Assembly: GCF_026262505.1 (NCBI RefSeq)
Contig: NC_067203.1
Span: 5,084,001 to 5,148,000 of the forward strand
Direction: 5' to 3'
Length of the DNA: 64,000 nt
Source: Trichomonas vaginalis G3
Taxonomy: Eukaryota > Parabasalia > Trichomonadida > Trichomonadidae
In this document: piece after piece, positions 30,952-40,656 of the stretch
How the letters are laid out: every line of letters starts with the position of its first letter
Numbering within the stretch: position 1 is the stretch's first letter
The notes under the pieces: model-generated
What the model was told of the DNA's origin: nothing
Databases searched by the model: none
The model's input: the letters and a program-made list of their open reading frames with translations, nothing else
Program-made: the position numbers and the translations under genes

Positions 30952-32136
30952 ATGGCGAAGAAAATCTGGTACGCACCCAATAAGATGGAAGCTTATGACC
31001 AGCAAGAAATCAAAGCTGTCGTTGACTGCTTAAATGATGGTTGGTTAGCTCCAGGCCCACGTACAGCAGAGTTCGAGAGAAGGTTAGCCGAAAGATTCGG
31101 AAAAAAGTATGGTCTCTTTGTCAACAGTGGCTCATCTGCAAATATGTTAGCAGTTATTTGTTCTGGAATAGGACCTGGCGTTGAAGTCATTACTCCAGCT
31201 TGCACATTTTCAACTACCGTTGCTCCTTTGGCCCAACATGGAGCTAATGTTAAGTTCTGCGATGTAGCTCCTCAATGCTATGTTCCATCAGTTGACCAGG
31301 TCTTTGCTGAACTCACAGAAAACACAAAAGTTATTATGATTCCAAATCTCCTTGGAAACAAGATCGATTGGAAAGATCTTAAGGAAAAACTCGTCCAACG
31401 TGGTCGCAATGATATTATCCTTATTGAAGACTCCTGCGACACTATTACCTACACAGCCGAAACCGATATCTCGACCTGCTCTTTCTACGCCTCCCACATC
31501 ATCACAGCAGGTGGTACAGGTGGTGTTGTAATGTTTAACGATATCGACATGTACAACAAAGCCCTCAGAATCAGAGATTGGGGTCGTGCTGGTAACAACG
31601 ATGAATCAATCGCAGAGAGATTTAACCATGGTATCCTTGGAGATATTCAGTACGATTGGAAGTTCCTTTACGTCGAATTCGGTTATAATTTCAAGGCATG
31701 CGAAATGAACGCTGCTTTCGGCTTGGTCCAACTCGACAAGCTCAAGAAGTTCGAAGATATGCGTAAAGAACGCTACAACAGATATATTAAGAACCTCACA
31801 AGCGATCCATACGCGTCGAAATATTATAAGTTCCCAATTGTTAAGGATGACATCCTTCTTCTTGCATTACCTCTTGAGTGCCCACACAGAATGGAAGTTC
31901 TCACCTATTTAGAGAATAATCAGATCCAAACAAGAGTTACAATGGCTGGAAACATTCTCCGCCACCCAATCTACACAAAGCACTTCGCTGAGCAAGCTGC
32001 AAGATCATTCCCAGAAGCTGATGAAGTTATGAAGACTGGATTCCTCGTTGGCTGCCACCATGGCCTTACATTAGAAGACGTCGACCGCGTTTCAAAGGTA
32101 CTCTGTGATTTCGCAAAGGAGCATCTTGGAAAGTAA
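30952..32136 (+). CDS. DegT/RfbH-family sugar aminotransferase-fold enzyme
   Basis: The product is 394 residues from ATG 30952 (MAKKIWYAPNKMEAYDQQEI), the usual length of DegT/DnrJ/EryC1/StrS enzymes. The cofactor region NSGSSANMLAV is near residues 58-68 and LIEDSCDTI near 157-165. In the active-site segment SFYASHIITAGGTGG the position normally holding the PLP-binding Lys is His (about residue 182). RfbH/ColD-type dehydratases use this His with PMP to remove a hydroxyl from nucleotide sugars, so a 3- or 4-deoxysugar step is more likely than transamination. Bacterial-type sequence, lack of introns and a more balanced codon use than the flanks suggest lateral transfer from a bacterium, as known for many trichomonad enzymes. 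Confidence 0.85.
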   Translation: MAKKIWYAPNKMEAYDQQEIKAVVDCLNDGWLAPGPRTAEFERRLAERFGKKYGLFVNSGSSANMLAVICSGIGPGVEVITPACTFSTTVAPLAQHGANVKFCDVAPQCYVPSVDQVFAELTENTKVIMIPNLLGNKIDWKDLKEKLVQRGRNDIILIEDSCDTITYTAETDISTCSFYASHIITAGGTGGVVMFNDIDMYNKALRIRDWGRAGNNDESIAERFNHGILGDIQYDWKFLYVEFGYNFKACEMNAAFGLVQLDKLKKFEDMRKERYNRYIKNLTSDPYASKYYKFPIVKDDILLLALPLECPHRMEVLTYLENNQIQTRVTMAGNILRHPIYTKHFAEQAARSFPEADEVMKTGFLVGCHHGLTLEDVDRVSKVLCDFAKEHLGK

Positions 32137-32931
32137 TGAATTTATATTATTGCGATGGTTTATATATTATATTACTTTTTGGCGTTTAAATTTGATAAAT
32201 ATTTTTCATATTTAATACAATGCCGTAATATTGCCAGTGACAAAAATAGATTAATTTGCAATTTAAAAAATGATTGTTTATTAATTTTGGATTAAATTGG
32301 TTTTTTCTTTTTGAAACTTCAATAGTTGAATCCTGCACTGCCAAAATTCTTAACTTCTCTGGTCTTCGATTCGATTTCTAAAAAAATATTTGAACCTTAT
32401 TGAGTTTAAAGTCTCTCTAAATGATATCTTTACATTCAAATTCACATAGTTTAAGTGATGTTTGATATTGAATGGCTGCAGAAGTCATCATTATTAAATG
32501 AAATATCTCAAAAGCATCAGAAGTTGGATATCTCACCGAATGATATCCAAACATTGTTGAGTCTAAACGATATTACTTTGGATTTCTGTGCAATAACTGC
32601 TGTTGATCCTGAGAAAATTATGTGAATAAAAAATTAGATAAATCCTATGCTGCGGTTATGATTTATTCAGATAAATGTACTTAAAGACACTGAATGAACT
32701 CTAAATTTCTTTAAAAATGATAAAAATGCAAGAAATACAAGATATTATAACCATGAAATCGATTTAATTAGAGAAGGAGTGAGTTATAGTCTTAAGTATT
32801 ATACTGTTCATCTCAAAAATAGGCAATATGAATTATAAAATTGGAAAAGTGACAGATCCTAAAAAAACTCATTTAAGGGTGCACCCGTATGTACGTTTAT
32901 TTGAGAGGAGGATTACCCTCTCAATTTTGAG
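32137..32931. other. Gene-poor spacer before two small transposons
   Basis: AT-rich DNA with no supported gene. Near its right end lie TTAAGGGTGCACCCG (about 32874) and a 31-bp segment repeated at 35400. ATTTTGAG at 32924-32931 is the left target duplication of the next element. Confidence 0.5.
32882..32912. repeat. 31-bp direct repeat, copy 1 (copy 2 at 35400-35430)
   Basis: The segment starting CACCCGTATGTACGTTTATT and ending GAGAGGAGGA is identical at 32882-32912 and 35400-35430. The pair brackets the two small transposons. It may be a fragment of a dispersed family; the same GGGTGCRCCC motif ends the repeat copies at 35902 and 63844. Confidence 0.85.
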
Positions 32932-33936
32932 TATACATGGCACGGCGGGCGCAAAAAGTGACAAAATAGAATACCTATGGTGGCAAGACAAAGGAAACAT
33001 TTTTGTAAGGCAAACATTATATCAAATACCTTTACTTTGTAATAAGAAATATAATTATCACGAAATTACAAATAAATATTGTTTAATATAATTAATAGCA
33101 AAATTCTTTTTTATTATTTGCCTTAAGACCTTACTTATTAAGTATACGTATAACAAGCTTGTACTGCATGTATTAGTTAATAGAACAAAAGAAAATGAGC
33201 TCAAATGAAAAAAATTTTCATGCTATTTTGGAAATATGCATATTCGAAGTATGAGAGTTGTAAACACTGAGAATTTTAAGCTTTGGTTGATGATAGTCTT
33301 TAATTTTTCTTGAAGTAGTAAATTATTTGATATGAAAATTTAATGGCCAGCATAATCAATCGTGCGTTTCGTTTCTTGATTGAGAAACGATGATTGTGTG
33401 CTAATGAATTATTGCGTCTGACAGGTTATGATTATGGATACCTGAAATTAAGCTTTTATGGGAAACATCACCGAGCGCCATTTGGCGCCCCTAATGCTGT
33501 TTCTATCGGTATGATTAAGGAGCTTTCTTATGCACTTTCATCACTTGAACTTGAACGCTACAAGATATATGCCCCCTCCCAATGGGAGGTGGGAGCAAAA
33601 ATTGAAATGTTTACATTGATTTTTGAATACTTTACAAGCGCCCCTCCCAGTGGGCGCGGGCGCAAGTGATCGGGTCAAAAAAATCATAAAAATATTCAAA
33701 ATTGCGATTTTAATAGATGTTTAAGAAGTAAATTTATTAATAACGATATTTCATAGTACAAAATGTGTTCAATCTCTTCGTAAATCATTCAAAAAAATCA
33801 AAAGAATTTCCAAAATTCAATTTTTGTAGTAAAATTTATATCTTTTTCTATCGTCTCCTCCCCACCAGTGGGAGCCACCGGAGGCGCGGGCGGCGCCGCT
33901 GGCGCCAAAAAAGTAGCGCCCATCGTGCCATGTATA
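32932..33936. mobile_element. Non-autonomous DNA transposon with GC-rich ends (1005 bp)
   Basis: The left end TATACATGGCACGG followed by CGGGCGC is mirrored at the right end (GCGCCCATCGTGCCATGTATA). The element is flanked by the 8-bp direct repeat ATTTTGAG at 32924-32931 and 33937-33944; it is 9 bp if one shared A is counted. Inside are striking GC-rich patches (near 33470, 33575, 33640 and 33860-33910) in an otherwise AT-rich body, several of them palindromic (CCTCCCAATGGGAGG). No transposase is encoded; the longest open frame (33394-33669) has no ATG. An 8-9-bp duplication fits hAT or MULE-type elements, and the terminal sequence does not decide. Confidence 0.8.
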
Positions 33937-34023
33937 ATTTTGAGGGATTCGTTAGTTTATTTTCTCGATGAATATGCAATAAAATTTGATTTTTACCTTA
34001 TCAATATACTTCATATAATATAC

Positions 34024-35141
34024 TAGGGTTGTTAAAAATATCAAAATTAGCGTTTTGAAGACACCATGGTGTCTTATAATTTTCCCTTCCTTATTGGCGT
34101 GTAGAAATAAATGCGCCAATAGATTGAAGAAGAAGAATTGTTTTTCTCTTAATGAACTTTAATCCTTTTGATATAAGAATATTAAAAACATTAATATAAT
34201 TTAGATTTCGGAAATTAAATTTCCAAATTTTTTGTCGATTTCGGAAATAACAGGATCCCGCATCCAACACGCAACAACAAAACACAAAACACACTTTTTG
34301 GTTCTTTCATCGTTTTAATCGTAATTTATGTAATACATGATTTGGATAAATTTTACAAAAATAGAACCTATATTATATTCTTTTCAAAGATTCTTGCAAA
34401 TCATCAAAAATAATTGTATTTTAAAAAACGATCAAATTATCCTTTCATTATTTTAAACTTAAATTAGTTTTTATGATTGACTAAAGCAATCATATTTATT
34501 CATCATTAAATAAACAAAAAAAATAATATTTGAGAGTTATTTCAAAAAAAAAAACGCATTGAATTTATTAATTTGTCTCAATTTCAGTATTATAAATTTT
34601 TATAATTTCAATATTTTGAAATACACTTTTTAATATTTCAATATTTATGATATTTCAATGTATTAAGTGGTCTCAAATTGAGCTTCTCAAATATAAGTTG
34701 GCCTATTCAAATAATAAAATTAAATAATATTTAAAATAATAAATAAAAGTGATTGAGGTCATAGCAAAACGGCTGTTTCAGTCATTAATTCTTAAAAATA
34801 AAAAGGGTAAAAACTAAATAAAATGGGTAAAATTCAATAGTGTCTGTGCTATCGTTCAATTTGAAGGTGTCTTTTGAAACCGCAAGACACATTGAATTTT
34901 TGAATAGTGTATTATGGTTTGACAGACACCAATGAAAAAAATAAAATGATATTTATTTTAAATATATAAGATCCTTATATAAAATATAAATATTTTATCG
35001 TTTTATTTTCTTGTTTTAGAAATGTTTTTTATTGAAAAATCAATAAAACTAACTCCAAAATAAAATTTTTGATTTAAAGACACTATGATGACACCAGGCA
35101 AATCTTCCAAGACACCTATCGTCGGGAATCTAACAACCCTA
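34024..35141. mobile_element. hAT-like non-autonomous transposon (1118 bp)
   Basis: It begins TAGGGTTGTTA and ends TAACAACCCTA, with the 8-bp direct repeat TAATATAC at 34016-34023 and 35142-35149. TA-GGG type ends with 8-bp duplications are typical of hAT elements. Subterminal GACACC/GGTGTC motifs recur near both ends (34061-34074, 34865, 35080-35115) and may be transposase-binding repeats. No transposase frame of meaningful length is present; a 67-codon minus frame near 34091-34294 is unconvincing. It lies only 87 bp after the previous element. Confidence 0.85.
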
Positions 35142-35149
35142 TAATATAC

Positions 35150-35901
35150 ACATGTTCATGTAAAAACTTTTTTCCAAAATCCTCAGGAATTAAGGGATTT
35201 TTGAATTTTAAGATTTTTTTTCGAATTTTTTCGAAAAAAAAATATTTCCAGAACAGCCTTAACGGCTAAGATTTAGGAACAATGTTAAGTATCAAAAAGA
35301 AAGGAGGTCTGATATAGACAACATATATCGTTGAAGGTTGAAAAAATCTCTAATATTTGAGCCCAAAATTTCAAATTTTAATTTTTTGAAAAAAGAGGCC
35401 ACCCGTATGTACGTTTATTTGAGAGGAGGAGGATTATATTTTTGAAAGGGTGAAACATTATGAATATGTTAATTATATAATAATATGTATTATTATAAAA
35501 AAGAAAAAATAAAACACGTTAAAATTTTTCTTTCTTGATTTTTTACAAAATCTACTTAGAATTATGCAAAATATGACTAAATAATTATAAATTTCAAGTT
35601 AAATTTTAATTTTGATAAATAATTTAAATTTCAAAATATCAAGTTCAGTTCGACTATGTATGTAGTAATTCCTCAATAAAGTGCCAAAACCCTATTAAAA
35701 TATATGAACATTTTCAACATTTTAATGTTTTTATTTAAAAATTTGATGGAATATGAGCTTCAAACAATTATTATGTAAATAAAAATAATTAAATATATGT
35801 ATTTATTCGTATTACAACCGTAGTAAGTCGATTCTTCCTTTCTTCTACTGAGGTTTGAATTTGATTTCGAATTGTAAAGAGATTCAAAGGGAAAATACTA
35901 G
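35150..35901. other. AT-rich spacer
   Basis: Apart from the second copy of the 31-bp repeat (35400-35430) I see no gene or structured element here. Confidence 0.5.
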
Positions 35902-36057
35902 CGGATAAAAACTACCTCCATGAAAGGGTCATAATGGACTCAAGTTGTATTTTTTGATATTTTTTGCTTTTCGAGCCTAAATAGGTAGCCAAGATAATGC
36001 CTAAAAATAAGGTTCTAAATTCTGAAGTTTACATGATCATCTCGTGTGCACCCTTAA
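35902..36057 (+). repeat. Dispersed repeat copy A, abutting a start codon
   Basis: This segment, running from GGATAAAAAC through CAAGTTGTATTTTTTGATAT to GTTTACATGATC and GCACCCTTA, matches in inverted orientation the last 157 bases of the window (63844-64000) at roughly three quarters identity. It ends one base before the ATG at 36059, so it must supply at least part of that gene's core promoter or leader. A related terminal motif, GGGTGCACCC, is also seen near 32877. Confidence 0.8.
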
Positions 36058-36058
36058 C

Positions 36059-37093
36059 ATGACAGAAAAAGCAAAGGATATAACTTATAAAATTGTTATT
36101 CCCGAAGATTCTTCTGTCAATGGAGATGAAATTTTAGATAATCAAAGTCTTAAAACAAGGCCAGGAGGATTTTGTGGCGAAAATTTGATCGTCTGGCTTG
36201 TTGCTGAATGGGGAGAGAATGCGTCATATCTTGGAAAAGTTGTTTGGGAACCAACAGAGTTCCAATGTGAACTAACTGTTAAAAAACTTGAACATAAAAA
36301 ACAGCATTTTTCAACTGTTGAAATAAATCCAAAGCAATACAATCACAAATCAGTCGTAAGGAATCTTCAGGCAGCGGTTCCTCTTTCTGTTTCCCTTTTC
36401 CATACTCCTGTTGCTGAAGCTCAATTTACGATCTGGAAAGACAACTACTCAACAAGAGTCACGTCGGCTCAACTTCAAATTACTTTACCTGTCTCATACA
36501 TCAGCACTTTCAGAGTTGAAACAGATTCAATTCTTATCAATTTAGATTTTTCAAATTCTCTCTGCAAGATAGATAGCTTCGACTTACGATTTGCACCACA
36601 ACTAAAAGTCAGTCTCTCTGATTACGAAAAGGCCTTCGCCTTAAGAAGAGTTCCAAATACCTCAACATATATCCTTTCAAATGCTTCGAGTGAAGCCATT
36701 AAGCTCATGAAGAGTATCCAGTTGGCGCTCTCTGTTATTTGGAATAATAAAACAATGATGTCGCATTTCACGATTGAACTTCCAATTCCTGCAACTTCAG
36801 TTGGTTTGTTATGGATAGTACCACCACTGAAAAAGCTGAAGCAAACCCCACTGGCTGTCGAAGTTACAAATATCACAAATAGCCCTGTTGATGTAAAAAT
36901 CGAATTAGATGACAGGCCGTGCATTCCGCTCGTTAAAACTGTTTCTATCGACAAGTTAGAGCCGAACAAGAGATGCGTCGTTGATGTACCTTGCGTTCCT
37001 TGCGTTTCTGGAATTCATGAATTAACATATCGTGTTAAGATTGGTAATGGCTGGTTTAAGCCTTTGTTTAAGACTATGGTAAATATTGAATAA
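36059..37093 (+). CDS. Beta-sandwich host protein, possibly TRAPP-like
   Basis: The product is 344 residues from ATG 36059; the in-frame GTG at 36044 lies inside the dispersed repeat and is not used. Predicted content is almost all beta strand. A first domain opens with GENLIVWLVAEWGENASYLG. A last domain of about 90 residues from LLWIVPPLKKLKQTPLAVEV to the end has the rhythm of an Ig-like fold (PLVKTVSIDKLEPNKRC and then a Cys/Pro segment). Similar Ig-like C-terminal domains occur in TRAPP subunits such as TRAPPC13 and in arrestin-like proteins. I cannot choose between these. No signal peptide or membrane span is present, so it is probably cytosolic. Confidence 0.6.
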   Translation: MTEKAKDITYKIVIPEDSSVNGDEILDNQSLKTRPGGFCGENLIVWLVAEWGENASYLGKVVWEPTEFQCELTVKKLEHKKQHFSTVEINPKQYNHKSVVRNLQAAVPLSVSLFHTPVAEAQFTIWKDNYSTRVTSAQLQITLPVSYISTFRVETDSILINLDFSNSLCKIDSFDLRFAPQLKVSLSDYEKAFALRRVPNTSTYILSNASSEAIKLMKSIQLALSVIWNNKTMMSHFTIELPIPATSVGLLWIVPPLKKLKQTPLAVEVTNITNSPVDVKIELDDRPCIPLVKTVSIDKLEPNKRCVVDVPCVPCVSGIHELTYRVKIGNGWFKPLFKTMVNIE

Positions 37094-37448
37094 ACTATTT
37101 TTGCTTTTATCGATATAAAAATAAAAATCTTTAAATAAAAATTGAAAAATTATGAAATTACATGAGAAAATCTGTGAGATCTTGAAAGTCCTTTCAAATT
37201 TGAATCAATACTTCAAATTATTCTAAAATTATATTTGATAAAAATTTTAAGTCAAATTTGATACTATTTTGCATTGGTTTTTATCTATTTGAATAGTTTT
37301 GTTTATGTTTGATTGATATTACAAGTTACAAAACTAATGAAATAACTTAATATCGAAATTAAACTGAGGAAAAAGAAATGAAATATAATAGATATAAATT
37401 TATTTATCTTTATATACATTTTCAAGACATAATATATGTTAGTTAGAC
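37094..37448. other. Convergent intergenic spacer
   Basis: AT-rich DNA between the converging stops of the beta-sandwich gene and the FHA gene. I see nothing else in it. Confidence 0.6.
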
Positions 37449-38435
37449 TTATTTATCGTTCGAGATTTTCAATTTCGTTTTGAGTTGATCCAAAAGTTTT
37501 TCATTTGGAATAAACATTAATAATATACCGCAGAAATCAAGAATGGCATATGGAGGAATTCTGCATATTTTTCCTGTTGAAATTTCTACGCCATTTACTC
37601 TGAAAGATCTGTTTCCGATATTTTCTATATAGAAATTGCAATCTGGAAGGAATGATAATATAGCTTGTTGACGAGATATGTGAATGCAAGCATGTTGTCC
37701 GTCAACGGAAGAAAGATCAACGTCAACTTCAGATAAAGTTGAAGCTCTTCCGATTAGAATTGCTTCTCGGCGCATAGCATATTCTACACTCAGTCCTCTC
37801 AAAATTGCGAGGTCATTTCCTTTAAATGCAGTAATTGAAAGTAAAGAAGTCAATTCGTGGAGTTCTTGAATCTCATGTTCAACATGTGGTTGTATATCAT
37901 ACTGATGGTGACTTTCGTAAGTGCATTGAAGATTAAGATTTTGTTTTTCGTCTGGTGAATCTGGTTTACTGAAAGATTGTTCGAAAAGCATAGTTTTAAC
38001 TACGTCATCATCGATTTTCTGTCTTTCTTCAGGAGTCATTGCTTTGATTTCTTCAAATCTAGCGAGAATTTGATTCATTGTTAAACATGGTCGAAAATGA
38101 TGGCCATATTTCTCGGCAAATTCTTCGAATGATATTGAATCTATGTGTTTGAGATAATTAAGTAGCCAAAAGTCTTCTTCCTTCGTAAGTTGTGTTTTCA
38201 AAGGATATTTTTTAGTTTTTGTAGAAATTTGTGGTGGATTTTGTAAATAATTCTTGAAAGTTGCTTCTAAATCACTATAAGTGAACTTATCAAGCTTTGG
38301 AAAACAAATTTGTGCAGCTTCTAATGGCATTGACATGCAAGAAAGAATTAAATTAGCTGCCTCTTCGTCACTAAGCTTTGGTGGTGCATTTATATCATCT
38401 GTTGTAAAGCTAAAACGCTCTTTAAAGTCAGTCAT
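37449..38435 (-). CDS. MCRS1-like FHA-domain protein
   Basis: The product is 328 residues from ATG 38435. The C-terminal third is an FHA domain: ILIGRASTLSEVDVDLSS, HISRQQAILSF, FYIENIGNRSFRVNGVEI, and a closing PPYAILDFCGILLMFIPN. The particular wording of this domain (GR-x-T-x-x-x-x-VDVDL and the I-x-N-x-G-x-R-x-F-x-VNG turn) is that of microspherule protein 1. The N-terminal half has KEEDFWLLNYLKHID and MNQILARFEEI, like the MCRS N-terminal domain. In other eukaryotes MCRS1 is a subunit of NSL and INO80 chromatin complexes and binds phosphopeptides through FHA. A nuclear role in transcription is therefore inferred. Confidence 0.75.
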   Translation of the reverse strand: MTDFKERFSFTTDDINAPPKLSDEEAANLILSCMSMPLEAAQICFPKLDKFTYSDLEATFKNYLQNPPQISTKTKKYPLKTQLTKEEDFWLLNYLKHIDSISFEEFAEKYGHHFRPCLTMNQILARFEEIKAMTPEERQKIDDDVVKTMLFEQSFSKPDSPDEKQNLNLQCTYESHHQYDIQPHVEHEIQELHELTSLLSITAFKGNDLAILRGLSVEYAMRREAILIGRASTLSEVDVDLSSVDGQHACIHISRQQAILSFLPDCNFYIENIGNRSFRVNGVEISTGKICRIPPYAILDFCGILLMFIPNEKLLDQLKTKLKISNDK

Positions 38436-38839
38436 TAAAAATAAACAGATTTTTTGAAGTAACTTTACATGTCAAAATCATTGCGTTTTTCATGTTTGAA
38501 CAAGCATTATGTAAAATCAGACCTAAATACTTTATGGAAGTATTCTACTCTTATATGTAGACTCCTACAACTGAAGAATAATTCATGTTGTAGTTTAATG
38601 TAAAATGAAAATATTCTACTTCTGTTTCTTTCTGCTTCATTCTACTCTTAAATTGCAAAGATAATTCTCCATCGTGCAAATTTTAGAGAGTACAGGATAA
38701 CTTAGATAAAAAAATCCATCTAAATTTTTATATTCAATAAAAAATTTAAAATTTATGCCAAAGTATTTAAAATTTGAATAAATAGTAAACTTTATTGGTC
38801 AGTTTATTTCGAAATTCAAAAAATAAAATTAAAATAAAT
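38436..38839. other. Spacer between FHA and Rab-like genes
   Basis: AT-rich DNA upstream of the FHA gene and downstream of the Rab-like gene; both are on the minus strand. No gene is seen. Confidence 0.6.
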
Positions 38840-39418
38840 TTAACAGCATCCGGATTTCTTATCTTTTTTAGACTTCTCTTTAGGATCACCAGCCAAGGCT
38901 ACAGTTTCACTTTCTTGTATTGCTTCCTTATTTATTTGATCATTTGCAACGTCGTAGAATAATTCGTTGAAACCCTCCCCAGAAAGTGCAGAAATAAAGT
39001 ATATGTGTTTATATTTTTCGGCCAAGCCTGATTTAATCGTGTCTGCATCTGGTACCTCAAGATCGCATTTATTAATTACGATAAATGGAACAGCTGTGTC
39101 AACTTGCTCTGCTATTTTGAGCCATTTTTCGATATTGTTTATCGAATCCTCATCATTTAAAGCAGCGCAAATTAAAATAATATCAGAGTCTCTTGTATAT
39201 AAAGGAACAAGCGAATGATACTTTTCTTGTCCTGCTGTATCCCAAAGGGAGAGTTCTACCTTTTTTCCATCAACGTCTTCCATGCATTTTACATGTGATG
39301 AGCCAATTGTTGAGCTTAATTCTGCTTGAAAGCTACCTTTTACACGTCTGTTAATAATTGATGTTTTGCCAACACTTGCATCTCCAACGAATGAAATTTT
39401 TCTGTTTTTTGGTTGCAT
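38840..39418 (-). CDS. Rab-like small GTPase
   Basis: The 192-residue product starts at ATG 39418; a GTG five codons upstream is ignored. It has the G1 loop GDASVGKTS near residues 12-20, a Thr in TIGSSH for switch I, WDTAGQEKYHSL for G3/switch II, NKCDLE for G4 and SALSGEG for G5, and ends in a basic tract plus GCC, a geranylgeranylation site of Rab type. It would cycle between membranes and cytosol to steer vesicle traffic. The switch I effector segment differs from the most common Rab wording, so the exact Rab class is uncertain. Polinton 2 begins about 140 bp upstream of the start codon. Confidence 0.85.
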   Translation of the reverse strand: MQPKNRKISFVGDASVGKTSIINRRVKGSFQAELSSTIGSSHVKCMEDVDGKKVELSLWDTAGQEKYHSLVPLYTRDSDIILICAALNDEDSINNIEKWLKIAEQVDTAVPFIVINKCDLEVPDADTIKSGLAEKYKHIYFISALSGEGFNELFYDVANDQINKEAIQESETVALAGDPKEKSKKDKKSGCC

Positions 39419-39451
39419 TTTTAATATTGTCACTTTTCCGATTAACAGAAT

Positions 39452-40185
39452 TCAGATGCCCACGTCTAATTGAAAAATTGAATTACTTTGGAAAAAATTG
39501 AAAGCAAACGATATCCGAATAAAAAGTGTGTATCTCATATTAAATAATATCTCTTTAGGCAGGCGAGTGGGGCTTCCAGGCGCGTTGCGCCCTCTAGCCC
39601 CGAAGATGTTTAGTATAAATGAAGTTTTTATTCGGAAAATTGTTAGTCTTCTGGTGTGAATTCGGAGGACTCTTCTTGGATAGAGTCTTGTATTTCCTCC
39701 TCCTCTTCTTCCTCCTCCGAACTCGTCAACGTATTCATCTTCGTCATATCCGTAACTAAAGACTTGGAATTCGGCAATTCTCGTGTCGAATGACCGTTGG
39801 ATGTAACGAGGAAGATTTTGACGAACTTGGTATAAAGTTCTCAACATTATAAGCTTAGTAAATGTTGGAAAATACTGAACTAAGACATCGCTAAGCTCAA
39901 TTGGACTTGGAATTGTCTTAGTAAGTTCAATTGAACTAGTAATTGCTTTGTTCAGAACTTCACAGAACTGAGTATTGTATGTAGCGTCTGGTTGTGTGTT
40001 TTCTTCGGCGTCTTTGAGATATTTAGAGCAAATTTGTTGAAGAATTTCTCTTAATTCGCTGTTAGATTTTTTGGTGGTTATTCTAACCGCTGTGCCAGTT
40101 CTTGGAGGTTGTGGGGCTTTGGCTTTGTTTAGCGGTTGAGAATTGTTAATGTTTGAATTGTGGTTAACAGCGTTGGCTTCCATTA
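39452..40185 (-). CDS. Polinton 2 leftmost gene, unknown, with uncertain 3' end
   Basis: ATG 40185 starts a frame whose first 160 or so residues look coding: an Asn/Pro-rich leader, then a helical region (SELREILQQICSKYLKDAEE) ending in an acidic YDEDEYVDEF. Beyond this the frame runs through a Gly/Arg-rich purine tract, the terminal repeat and into host DNA, which is unlikely to be the natural end. I do not recognise the protein. It is divergent from the gene at 40657 across a palindromic control region. Confidence 0.45.
39557..39600. repeat. Left terminal inverted repeat of Polinton 2
   Basis: The repeat pairs with 63735-63779. The inner 34 bp match perfectly and include the GC-rich hairpin GGCGC-gtt-GCGCC. 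It is much shorter than the terminal repeats of Polinton 1. Confidence 0.85.
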
Positions 40186-40220
40186 GATAAAAATGAACTG
40201 ACCAAAAAAGACATATATTT

Positions 40221-40320
40221 AAATATTTGAGATGAACCGTTTTCGTCAACGGTAACCCCCTCTATTTTTTTATTTTATTTAATAGTTACCGTTGGAAAAA
40301 ACGGTTTATCTCAAATATTG
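40221..40320. promoter_or_regulatory. Divergent control region with a 36-bp palindrome and CAACGGT boxes
   Basis: Arms 40221-40256 and 40285-40320 form an imperfect palindrome around an AT-rich loop. Each arm carries AACCGTT and CAACGGTAA. More copies follow (CAACGGTAAAAC near 40366 and ACAACGGTTTTT near 40383), and another lies near the right end of the element (63660). YAACGGTT/AACNG is the classical MYB recognition pattern, and trichomonads use MYB factors widely, so MYB-like binding is a reasonable inference. The region lies between divergent start codons at 40185 and 40657. Confidence 0.55.
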
Positions 40321-40656
40321 AATGAACTATAAACGTTTTTTGTTTTCTATATATACTTTTTTGTCCAACGGTAAAACTTTTCACACAACGGTTTTTGAGA
40401 GTCGTCGCTGTTGACTTTTTTGTAGAGCACTCAAAATAGTATAACTTTGTCCGGACAAGTAAGGGTCTATCGTCGCTACAGGAAAAGTTACAGGCGTTCC
40501 AAGGAAGTATACTTTGAGAAGCCTTTTTCCCCTTATAGAATGAGATAGGACGGTTATTTTACAAAACTGACAACACTTTGACCGAGTAGTTTTTTGTGCT
40601 GAACAAAAAGTGTCATATAAACATCTGTCAAAAACCGCTTTTTAACTTCACTTAAA

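Noticed and set aside
32828-33091. 87-codon frame crossing the left end of the 1-kb transposon
   Set aside because: It spans a repeat and a transposon boundary, so it is unlikely to be a gene.
33394-33669. 91-codon frame inside the 1-kb transposon
   Set aside because: It begins without an ATG and its end lies in GC-rich palindromic DNA; no transposase features.
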